Assembly: GCA_023451855.1 (NCBI GenBank)
Contig: JAEXXY010000364.1
Span: forward strand, 1 to 5,706
Direction: 5' to 3'
Source: Actinomycetes bacterium
GTDB lineage: Bacteria > Actinomycetota > Actinomycetes > Actinomycetales > Dermatophilaceae
Length of the DNA: 5,706 nucleotides
The notes under the pieces were generated by a model. That model saw nothing but the letters and a program-made list of their open reading frames with translations. It searched no databases and had not been told where the DNA came from. The number at the start of each line of letters is the position of its first letter. Positions within the stretch are counted from its first letter, which is position 1. A program made the position numbers and the translations under genes. Of this stretch, positions 1 through 5,297 are shown in pieces.

Positions 1-972
1 GCGGCGGTCCTCGTCGCAGGTGGCGTGTGGGCCGCGACGCGTGGTGGCAGCCCGACGCCGCCCGTGTCCGGACAGCCGACGAGCGCGGCCGTGTCGACGA
101 GCGCCGCGTCGACGAGCGCCGCCTCGACGAGCAGCTCGCCGTCGGCGACCCAGCCCTCGACCGTCCCGACCCAGACCGCGCAGGGTCCGTCGTCGCAGCC
201 CGTGCCGCCGGCCACCACGACGGCCAGCGTGCCCGTCTACTACGTCGGCCCGATCATCGTCACCGACACCTTGGACCTCCACCCGTCGCGGCTCTTCCGT
301 GAGTTCGTCCGCACCTCCGTCACGACGCCGACCGGGCCCGAGGCACGCGCGCTCGCGGCGCTGAAGCTGGCCATGGGCAAGGCGCCCTCGTCGTCGGCCT
401 ACGTCTCACCGTGGGCCGGCGTGAGCCCGGTGTCGGTGATGCTCGACGGCTCGGGACGCATCGTCGTGACGCTCTCCGGCGGCCTGCCGAGCGGGGCGGC
501 GGCATTGGCCGACCTCGCCGTGCAGCAGCTCGTCTGGACGGCCCAGGCCGGCGTCGGCCAGGGCACGAAGCCGGTCGTGCTCGTCGTCGCGGGCGGCGGT
601 GAGGTCGCGCCGGGCATGCCCTCGGGCCAGGCGCACCAGCGCCCGGGCGACGCCATGGGGGTCTACGACGTCCTCTCCCCGCTGTGGGTCGACGAGCCCG
701 CGCGCGGCGCCACGGTCAAGGCCGGGCAGCCCGTCACGGTCAAGGGCGTCGCGAGCACCTTCGAGGCCAACGTCGAGTGGCAGGTGCTGCGCGGCGGGTC
801 CGTCGTCGCCTCGGGCCACACGACGGCGGCCGTGGGCGCACCGGAGCGGGGTGCGTACTCGTTCCGCCTCAAGCCGCTCCCGGCCGGCGACTACGTCGTG
901 CGCGTCCTCGAGTCGAGCCCCAAGGACGGTTCGCCCGACGCCGACCAGCGCATCCCCTTCACCGTCCGCTGA
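1..972 (+). CDS. GerMN and Gmad2 domain membrane-anchored protein (5' end outside window)
   Basis: The reading frame is open from the first base, so the start lies upstream; the GTG at 25 falls inside a hydrophobic stretch and is unlikely to be the real start. The visible 323 residues begin with what looks like the end of a membrane helix (AAVLVAGGVWAA, residues 1-12). A Ser/Thr/Pro-rich low-complexity linker follows (about 16-77). Next comes a GerMN-like domain (about 78-200), opening with VPVYYVGP and containing a relaxed SVMLDGSGRIVVTLS strand pair. The C-terminal part (about 221-323) fits Gmad2, the Ig-like domain first described in spore germination proteins: a DVLSPLWVDEP entry, a VTVKGVASTFEANVEWQV core and a final IPFTVR strand. 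I infer an envelope protein anchored by one N-terminal helix with both domains outside the cytoplasm. No lipobox cysteine is visible, but a lipoprotein signal could lie upstream. The ligand is unknown. It converges on rsmE. Confidence 0.8.
   Translation, partial: AAVLVAGGVWAATRGGSPTPPVSGQPTSAAVSTSAASTSAASTSSSPSATQPSTVPTQTAQGPSSQPVPPATTTASVPVYYVGPIIVTDTLDLHPSRLFREFVRTSVTTPTGPEARALAALKLAMGKAPSSSAYVSPWAGVSPVSVMLDGSGRIVVTLSGGLPSGAAALADLAVQQLVWTAQAGVGQGTKPVVLVVAGGGEVAPGMPSGQAHQRPGDAMGVYDVLSPLWVDEPARGATVKAGQPVTVKGVASTFEANVEWQVLRGGSVVASGHTTAAVGAPERGAYSFRLKPLPAGDYVVRVLESSPKDGSPDADQRIPFTVR
94..138 (+). repeat. Three tandem 15-bp units encoding STSAA/STSAA/STSSS
   Basis: Units start at 94, 109 and 124. 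The first two differ only in the last base (TCGACGAGCGCCGCG against TCGACGAGCGCCGCC); the third diverges in its second half. A related in-frame stretch precedes them at 76-93. The units keep the frame and lengthen the Ser/Thr/Ala-rich linker between the membrane helix and the GerMN domain. A length that is a multiple of three means copy number could vary without breaking the gene. Confidence 0.8.
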
Positions 973-1008
973 CGTCCCCCCCGACCAGCTGGCTCCCCCG
1001 CCCGTCGA

Positions 1009-1029
1009 GAGGCCACGTTCGGTGGCCTC
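1009..1029. terminator. Hairpin in repeat unit 1, possible bidirectional terminator
   Basis: GAGGCCAC and GTGGCCTC form a perfect 8-bp stem around the loop GTTCG. It lies 36 bp past the stop of the GerMN/Gmad2 gene and about 107 bp past the stop of rsmE, between convergent genes, where a terminator for both strands is expected. There is no T-run on either side, so it is not a canonical intrinsic terminator. Actinobacteria often use such hairpins without a U-tract, but that role here is inferred. Confidence 0.5.
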
Positions 1030-1073
1030 CCACCCGTCGAGAGGCCATGTCCGGCTGCCTCCCACCCGTCGAG

Positions 1074-1092
1074 AGGCCACGTTCGGTGGCCT
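1074..1092. terminator. Hairpin in repeat unit 3, possible terminator of rsmE
   Basis: AGGCCAC and GTGGCCT form a perfect 7-bp stem around the loop GTTCG. This is the same hairpin as in unit 1, with the outermost pair lost (G opposite G). It is the first strong hairpin met by transcripts leaving rsmE on the minus strand, about 44 bp past the stop. No T-run follows it. Confidence 0.45.
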
Positions 1093-1135
1093 GCCGACCG
1101 TCGACAGGTCAGGAGTGGCTCGGTCGCTCGGTGGC

Positions 1136-1879
1136 TCAGTGCCAGCGGGAGCGGGCGAGCAGGACGGCGAGCGCCGCCGGACCGGCCGAGGAGGACCGCA
1201 GGATCGTCGAGCCGAGGCGCACGGGCCGGGCCCCGGCCGCGACGAGCGCGTCGAGCTCACGGCTGCTGATGCCGCCCTCGGGCCCGACGACGACGAGCAC
1301 GTCACCCTCGGTCGGCAGGTCGACGGTGGCGAGCGGCTCGGTGGCGTCCTCGTGGAGCACGAGCGTCAGGGCGCTGTCACGCACGCGGGCGGCGAGTGCC
1401 GCGAGGCCGACGTGCTCGGCCGTGACGGGCGTGCGGGCCCGGCGCGACTGCTTCGTGGCGCGTGTGACGACGGCGGCCCACTTGGCGAGCGACTTGGCCG
1501 CGCGGTCCCCGCGCCACACGACGACCGAGCGCTCGGCCTGCCACGGGACGACCTCGTCGACGCCGAGCTCGGTGGCCGCCTCGATCGCCTGCTCGTCGCG
1601 GTCGCCCTTGGCGAGGGCCTGGACGAGGACGAGCCGGGGCGCCGGCTGCGGCTCGTCGCTCACCTCGACGACCCCGCCGGCCACCTCGGAGCGGTCGACG
1701 TGCGTCGCCTCGAGCAGCACGCGTCGGCCCTGCCCGTCGGCGACGTAGCAGCGCTCGCCGACGCGCAGGCGCACGACCGTGGCGGCGTGCCGGCCCTCGT
1801 CGCCGCCGAGGACGAGCGTCGAGCCGGCGGTGGCGTGGGCGACGGCGTCGGGGTCGCCGAGGAAGAGCTGGTGGGTCAC
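1136..1879 (-). CDS. rsmE: 16S rRNA (uracil-1498-N3)-methyltransferase RsmE
   Basis: This 247-residue protein has the usual length and layout of RsmE, a SAM-dependent enzyme that methylates N3 of U1498 in 16S rRNA, near the decoding centre of the assembled 30S subunit. Residues 1-75 form the PUA-like RNA-binding part, with GDEGRHAATVVRLRVGE at 26-42. Residues 80-247 are the SPOUT methyltransferase, with QALAKGDRDEQAIEAATELG at 87-106, an SRRARTP stretch at 145-151, the SAM-loop motif VVVGPEGGIS at 196-205, and LGSTILRSSSAGPAALAVL at 222-240, which forms the knot. The start is GTG at 1879: AGGA sits 7 nt upstream and no ATG in this frame lies nearby. It is the last gene of the hrcA-dnaJ-rsmE operon, 40 nt after dnaJ, so it is probably co-transcribed. 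The hairpin repeats downstream may end the transcript. Confidence 0.95.
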   Translation of the reverse strand: MTHQLFLGDPDAVAHATAGSTLVLGGDEGRHAATVVRLRVGERCYVADGQGRRVLLEATHVDRSEVAGGVVEVSDEPQPAPRLVLVQALAKGDRDEQAIEAATELGVDEVVPWQAERSVVVWRGDRAAKSLAKWAAVVTRATKQSRRARTPVTAEHVGLAALAARVRDSALTLVLHEDATEPLATVDLPTEGDVLVVVGPEGGISSRELDALVAAGARPVRLGSTILRSSSAGPAALAVLLARSRWH

Positions 1880-1919
1880 GGCGCCATCCTGCCGCAGCGG
1901 GACGGCGCCGCGCCGCCGG

Positions 1920-3050
1920 TCACTTCTCCTTGAACGCGTCGCGCAGCTTGCCGAAGAGGCCCTTGTTCGCCGGGGCGAGCCGGCCCTCGGGGCGCTCCTC
2001 GCCGCGCAGCGCGGCGAACTGGCGCAGCAGCTCCTGCTGCTCGTCGGTCAGCTTGGTCGGGGTCTGCACCGTGGCGTGCACGAGCAGGTCGCCGCGTCCG
2101 CCGTGACGCAGGTGGGTGACGCCGAGCCCGCGCAGCGTCAGCACGTCGCCGCTCTGTGTGCCGGCCTTGATCTCGAGGTCCTGCATGCCGTCGAAGGTCG
2201 ACAGCTTGATCGTCGTGCCGAGCGCAGCGGCCGCCATCGGCAGCTCGACGCTCGCGTGGAGGTCGTCGCCGCGGCGGGTGTAGACGTCGTGGTTGACGAC
2301 GCGGATCTCGACGTAGAGGTCGGCGCGCGGGCCGTTGCCCGGACCCACCTCGCCCTCGCCGGTCAGCTGGATGCGCGTGCCGGTGTCGACGCCGGCCGGC
2401 ACCTTGAGCGTCAGGGTGCGGCGGGTGCGCACGCGGCCGTCGCCGGAGCAGTCGTGGCACGGGTCGGTGAGCGTCGCGCCGAAGCCCTGGCAGTTGACGC
2501 ACGGACGCGAGGTCATGACCTGCCCGAGGAAGCTGCGCTGCACCTGCTGGATCTCGCCGGCGCCGTTGCAGATCGGGCAGGTCTGGCGGCCGGTGCCCGG
2601 CTCGGCGCCGTCGCCGCCGCAGCGGCTGCAGCCGATCGCGGTGTCGAGGGTGAGCTCCTCCTCGGAGCCGAAGACGGCCTTGGACAGGTCGATGTCGAGG
2701 CGCACGAGGGCGTCCTGGCCGCGCTGGACACGGGGCCGCGGGCCGCGGGCGCCGGTGGCCCCGGCGCCGAAGAAGGCGTCCATGACGTCGCTGAAGGAGA
2801 ACCCGGCGCCGGCACCGAAGCCGGCCCCGCCACCGCTCGCGAACGGGTCGGACCCGGTGTCGAACTGGCGGCGCTTCTGCGGGTCGGAGAGGACGTCGTA
2901 GGCCTGCGAGACCCGCTTGAACTCCTCCTCGGCCTCCGGCCCGGGGTTGACGTCGGGGTGCAGCCGGCGCGCGAGCTTGCGGTACGCCTTCTTGATCTCC
3001 TCCTGGCTCGCGTCGCGGGAGACTCCGAGGACGGCGTAGTAGTCGTTCAA
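1920..3050 (-). CDS. dnaJ: Type I J-domain chaperone DnaJ (DnaJ2-like)
   Basis: This is a cytoplasmic co-chaperone that binds unfolded substrates and stimulates the ATPase of DnaK (Hsp70). With the start chosen here it has 376 residues, normal for the family. The J domain (1-66) opens NDYYAVLGVSRDAS and carries HPD at 31-33, the contact that triggers DnaK. A Gly/Phe-rich linker (about 70-100) follows, with SFSDVMDAFFG. The zinc-binding region has four intact CxxCxGxG motifs, at 141-148 (CSRCGGDG), 158-165 (CPICNGAG), 184-191 (CVNCQGFG) and 198-205 (CHDCSGDG). The beta-sandwich substrate and dimer domains occupy about 205-345. The tail ends GLFGKLRDAFKEK. The start is TTG at 3050, placing the conserved DYYAVLG right at the N-terminus. 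Position directly behind hrcA marks it as the second, HrcA-linked DnaJ of actinobacteria rather than the dnaK-grpE-dnaJ copy. It should be heat-inducible through CIRCE upstream of hrcA. Confidence 0.96.
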   Translation of the reverse strand: MNDYYAVLGVSRDASQEEIKKAYRKLARRLHPDVNPGPEAEEEFKRVSQAYDVLSDPQKRRQFDTGSDPFASGGGAGFGAGAGFSFSDVMDAFFGAGATGARGPRPRVQRGQDALVRLDIDLSKAVFGSEEELTLDTAIGCSRCGGDGAEPGTGRQTCPICNGAGEIQQVQRSFLGQVMTSRPCVNCQGFGATLTDPCHDCSGDGRVRTRRTLTLKVPAGVDTGTRIQLTGEGEVGPGNGPRADLYVEIRVVNHDVYTRRGDDLHASVELPMAAAALGTTIKLSTFDGMQDLEIKAGTQSGDVLTLRGLGVTHLRHGGRGDLLVHATVQTPTKLTDEQQELLRQFAALRGEERPEGRLAPANKGLFGKLRDAFKEK

Positions 3051-3058
3051 GCGGGTGT

Positions 3059-3064
3059 TCCTTC
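3059..3064 (-). promoter_or_regulatory. Ribosome binding site that decides the dnaJ TTG start
   Basis: On the minus strand GAAGGA is followed by 8 nt and then TTG at 3050. A longer in-frame reading from the TTG at 3116 would add 22 Arg-rich residues not found in DnaJ proteins and lacks a comparable site. This supports 3050 as the start. Confidence 0.7.
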
Positions 3065-3138
3065 GGTTCCGTGGGTGCGGTCGTCGGCTGGTCGTGCGGT
3101 GATCGGCGTCGGGCAAGGACCCCCGTGCCGGGCGTGGG

Positions 3139-4182
3139 TCAGGTGGCGCGGTTGTCGTCGAGGATCTCGGACACGTAGCGCGCCACGGCCCGCACCGACG
3201 CCATGGTCGTCGGGTAGTCCATGCGGGTGGGGCCGAGGACGCCGAGGCTCGCGATGCGCTCGGTGCCCGACCCGTACCCCATCGACACGAGCGAGGTGGT
3301 CTGCAGGCCGGACACGGGGTTCTCCGAGCCGATGCGCACCGAGACGAGCTCGGGGTCGTCGCCCAGCTGGCCGAGGAGGCGCAGCAGCGTGACGTGCTCC
3401 TCGAGCGCCTCGAGGATCGGGCCGATGGCGCGGCCGAAGTCGGTGCCGGCGCGCGCGAGGTTGGCCTGGCCGGCGAGCACGACGCGCTCCTCGCGCTCCT
3501 CGACGAGCAAATCGGTGAGCGCCGAGACGATGGCCTCGGTGGCGGCGCGGTCGGCGTCGGGGGTGTCCTCGACGAGGCGACGCAGCCGGGTGGCCGCGAC
3601 GGTGAACGGCACCCCCGCCGACACCTCGTTGATCCGCGCGCGCAGGCTCGACACGAAGGTCTCGCCGTCGGTGTCCGCGAGGACGCGGCCGGTGTCGACG
3701 ACGCGCTGCTCGACGCGTCCGGTGTTGACGATGAGGACCGCCATGGCGTGCGTGGCGCCGACCGGCACGAGCTCGACGTGGCGGATGGTCGAGCGGGTCA
3801 GCGAGGGGTACTGGACGACCGCCACCTGACGCGTCAGGCCGGCGAGCAGGCGCACGGTGCGGTCGACGACGTCGTCGAGGTCGACGGCCCCCTCGAGGAA
3901 CTGGGTGATGGCGCGCCGCTCGCCCGCGCCGAGAGGCTTGACGCCGCTCAGCCGGTCGACGAAGAGGCGGTACCCGGCGTCGGTGGGCACGCGCCCGGCC
4001 GACGTGTGCGGCGCGTGGATCAGCCCCTCCTCCTCGAGCTGGGCCATGTCGTTGCGCACGGTGGCGGCGCTGACGCCGAGGTGGTGTCGCTCGACGAGCG
4101 CCTTGCTGCCGACGGGCTCGGACGTCTGCACGTAGTCCTGGACGATCGCCTGCAGCACCATGAGCCTGCGTTCCTCGCTCAT
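3139..4182 (-). CDS. hrcA: Heat-inducible transcriptional repressor HrcA
   Basis: HrcA is the dimeric repressor that binds CIRCE operators and shuts off chaperone genes until heat or misfolded protein inactivates it. The 347 residues match the family length. The N-terminal winged helix-turn-helix (about 1-75) shows EERRLMVLQAIVQDYV, TSEPVGSKALVERHHLGVS, the recognition segment SAATVRNDMAQLEEEGLI (38-55) and the wing HTSAGRVPTDAGYRLFVDRL (59-78). The rest fits the GAF-like and dimerisation parts, ending with GVLGPTRMDYPTTMASV near the C-terminus, a strong HrcA signature. The start is ATG at 4182 because AAGGAGG lies 5 nt before it; an in-frame ATG at 4203 would sit upstream of that site. It is the first gene of the operon, 88 nt before dnaJ, with a perfect CIRCE 71 bp upstream, so it is almost certainly autoregulated. 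Confidence 0.97.
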   Translation of the reverse strand: MSEERRLMVLQAIVQDYVQTSEPVGSKALVERHHLGVSAATVRNDMAQLEEEGLIHAPHTSAGRVPTDAGYRLFVDRLSGVKPLGAGERRAITQFLEGAVDLDDVVDRTVRLLAGLTRQVAVVQYPSLTRSTIRHVELVPVGATHAMAVLIVNTGRVEQRVVDTGRVLADTDGETFVSSLRARINEVSAGVPFTVAATRLRRLVEDTPDADRAATEAIVSALTDLLVEEREERVVLAGQANLARAGTDFGRAIGPILEALEEHVTLLRLLGQLGDDPELVSVRIGSENPVSGLQTTSLVSMGYGSGTERIASLGVLGPTRMDYPTTMASVRAVARYVSEILDDNRAT

Positions 4183-4187
4183 GCGAA

Positions 4188-4194
4188 CCTCCTT
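4188..4194 (-). promoter_or_regulatory. Strong hrcA ribosome binding site
   Basis: AAGGAGG on the minus strand, 5 nt before the ATG at 4182. It is a full Shine-Dalgarno match, lies downstream of the alternative ATG at 4203, and so fixes the hrcA start. Confidence 0.85.
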
Positions 4195-4253
4195 GCGTCT
4201 CATCCCGTGCCGTCCCGGGGGCCGTCGTCGACGGGTGCGCCGACCCCAGGACC

Positions 4254-4280
4254 TTGGCACTCTCGGCGTACGAGTGCCAA
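4254..4280. promoter_or_regulatory. CIRCE operator bound by HrcA
   Basis: TTGGCACTC, nine bases, then GAGTGCCAA: a perfect 9-bp inverted repeat with the exact CIRCE spacing. It differs from the classical TTAGCACTC-N9-GAGTGCTAA only by one matching, pair-preserving change in each arm. It lies 71 bp upstream of hrcA, directly after the probable -10 box, so bound HrcA would block transcription start or escape. The nearest base is 106 bp from the divergent DUF3097 start. Confidence 0.96.
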
Positions 4281-4309
4281 TTCTACGTCGAGTCGGCGTC
4301 GTGACCGAA
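4280..4309 (-). promoter_or_regulatory. Probable promoter of hrcA-dnaJ-rsmE
   Basis: On the minus strand TAGAAT (4280-4285) matches the -10 consensus at five of six bases. TTCGGT (4304-4309), 18 bp upstream, is a weak -35. The predicted start falls inside the CIRCE element, the usual arrangement for HrcA-controlled promoters. The -10 is convincing and the -35 is doubtful. Confidence 0.6.
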
Positions 4310-4372
4310 ACCCGATCCCACGGTATGCCGCCCTGCGCGGCGCGCCGAACCACCTCCTCGGCCCGGAGCGCC

Positions 4373-4378
4373 TAGCCT
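4373..4378 (+). promoter_or_regulatory. Probable -10 box for a leaderless DUF3097 transcript
   Basis: TAGCCT (4373-4378) ends 8 bp before the GTG at 4387, so transcription would begin at or just before the start codon. No good Shine-Dalgarno precedes the GTG. This TAnnnT then GTG spacing is common for leaderless genes in actinobacteria. No clear -35 is seen. Confidence 0.5.
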
Positions 4379-4386
4379 CGGACGCC

Positions 4387-5280
4387 GTGAGCCCCCTCCC
4401 CCCGATCGACCGATACGGCTCCGACGTCCTCGGCGGCGACTGGCGCGCCCCGCGGAACGGACGCTCCACCCCGCTGCCCGCCGAGCCCGACCTGGTGGTG
4501 GAGGAGGTGGAGACCGGCTGGGTCGGTGCCGTCGTGCGCGTCGAGAAGGCCGGCGGCATGCACGTCGTGCACCTCGAGGACCGCCACGGCCGCACCAAGG
4601 GCTTCCCGCTGGGGCCCGGCTTCCTCGTCGACGGCCGCCCCGTCACGCTGACGCCACCGACCGCCTCGGCGGGCGCAGCCCTGGCCGACGCGCGTCGCGC
4701 CGCCTCGCGCACGGCGAGTGGCTCGGTGGCCGTGCAGGGCGCCCGGGCCCGGGTCGCGAGCGGCTCGCGGATCTACGTCGAGGGCCGGCACGACGCCGAG
4801 CTCGTGGAGAAGGTGTGGGGCGACGACCTCCGCGTCGAGGGCGTCGTCGTGGAGATGATGGACGGCGTCGACGACCTCGCCGCCATCATCGCGGAGTTCC
4901 AGCCCGGCCCGGGGCGGCGGCTCGGCGTGCTCGTCGACCACCTCGTGCCCGGCACCAAGGAGGCCCGCATCGTCGAGCAGGCCCGGTCGCTGCCCGGGAT
5001 CGCCCGGCACGTCAAGGTGCTCGGCCACCCGTACGTCGACGTGTGGCAGTCGGTGCGCCCGGAGCGCCTCGGCTGGCAGCAGTGGCCCGTCATCCCGCGC
5101 GGCACGTCGTGGAAGCACGGCATCTGCGCCGAGCTCGGCTGGGCGCACGCCACCCAGGCCGACATCGCGAACGCCTGGAAGCGGATCCTCGGTACGGTCC
5201 GCAGCTACGCCGACCTCGAGCCCACTCTCCTGGCCAGCGTCGAGGAGCTCATCGACTTCGTCACCGAGCCGGGCGCATGA
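4387..5280 (+). CDS. DUF3097 family protein
   Basis: This is a 297-residue protein of the actinobacterial DUF3097 family, recognised by RYGSDVLGGDWR (9-20), IYVEGRHDAELVEKVWGDDL (129-148), VDDLAAIIAEF (161-171), LGVLVDHLVPGTKEARI (179-195), GHPYVDVWQSVRPERLG (213-229), RGTSWKHGICAELGW (238-252) and LEPTLLASVEELIDFVT (277-293). The biochemical role is not established. Residues 35-90 look like a small beta-rich domain; a short Ala/Arg-rich helix links it to the conserved C-terminal half. No signal peptide or membrane segment is seen, so it should be cytoplasmic. The C-terminal half resembles a TOPRIM fold by motif pattern only. The start is GTG at 4387, which puts YGSDVLGG near the N-terminus as in relatives; the open frame far upstream is only antisense to hrcA. 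It is divergent from hrcA, probably on its own leaderless promoter. Confidence 0.88.
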   Translation: MSPLPPIDRYGSDVLGGDWRAPRNGRSTPLPAEPDLVVEEVETGWVGAVVRVEKAGGMHVVHLEDRHGRTKGFPLGPGFLVDGRPVTLTPPTASAGAALADARRAASRTASGSVAVQGARARVASGSRIYVEGRHDAELVEKVWGDDLRVEGVVVEMMDGVDDLAAIIAEFQPGPGRRLGVLVDHLVPGTKEARIVEQARSLPGIARHVKVLGHPYVDVWQSVRPERLGWQQWPVIPRGTSWKHGICAELGWAHATQADIANAWKRILGTVRSYADLEPTLLASVEELIDFVTEPGA

Positions 5281-5297
5281 CGCGGAGTCACCAGCGC
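5273..5297. terminator. Weak imperfect palindrome over both convergent stop codons
   Basis: TGAC (5278-5281) and GTCA (5287-5290) form a 4-bp stem around GCGGA. Flanking GCGC (5273-5276) and GCGC (5294-5297) can extend it across a 1-against-3-base bulge. Both stop codons lie in the inner stem. It is short and has no T-run, so a terminator role is only possible. Confidence 0.25.

Larger units (their letters stand above)
1001..1096. repeat. Three tandem copies of a 32-bp hairpin-bearing unit
   Basis: Units run 1001-1032, 1033-1064 and 1065-1096, each starting CCCGTCGAGAGGCCA. Units 1 and 3 differ at only two positions, at the 3' end; unit 2 differs from unit 1 at four. A fourth start, ACCGTCGACAGGTCA at 1097-1111, resembles the first 15 bases with three changes. 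The array fills most of the 163-bp gap between two convergent genes. Copies abut directly with no unique spacers, so it is not a CRISPR array. Confidence 0.9.

Noticed and set aside
1001..1096. Possible CRISPR array.
   Set aside because: The 32-bp units abut directly with no unique spacers, there are only three, and no cas gene is nearby.
406..1305. Minus-strand open frame spanning the end of the GerMN gene, the repeats and the end of rsmE.
   Set aside because: It overlaps two recognised genes in other frames and its repeated peptide arises only from the 32-bp DNA repeats.
599..1933. Long plus-strand open frame across the gap and antisense to rsmE.
   Set aside because: It is a shadow frame of two well-supported genes, with low-complexity Arg/Ala/Gly content and no conserved motif.
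1779..3392. Long plus-strand open frame antisense to dnaJ.
   Set aside because: The minus-strand frame encodes an unmistakable DnaJ with HPD and all four zinc motifs; this frame is a product of high GC.
3139..4203. hrcA starting at the ATG at 4203.
   Set aside because: The strong AAGGAGG lies downstream of that ATG and 5 nt before the ATG at 4182, and family similarity begins at the latter.
4183..4386. A HAIR-type operator for HspR in the control region.
   Set aside because: I looked for the CTTGAGT-N7-ACTCAAG pattern and found none; only CIRCE is present.
3394..5280. A 628-codon open frame on the plus strand that would extend the DUF3097 protein by more than 300 residues.
   Set aside because: The extension runs antisense through hrcA and its control region, has the Arg/Asp/Gly-rich composition of antisense GC-rich DNA, and matches nothing. 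Family similarity begins just after the GTG at 4387.
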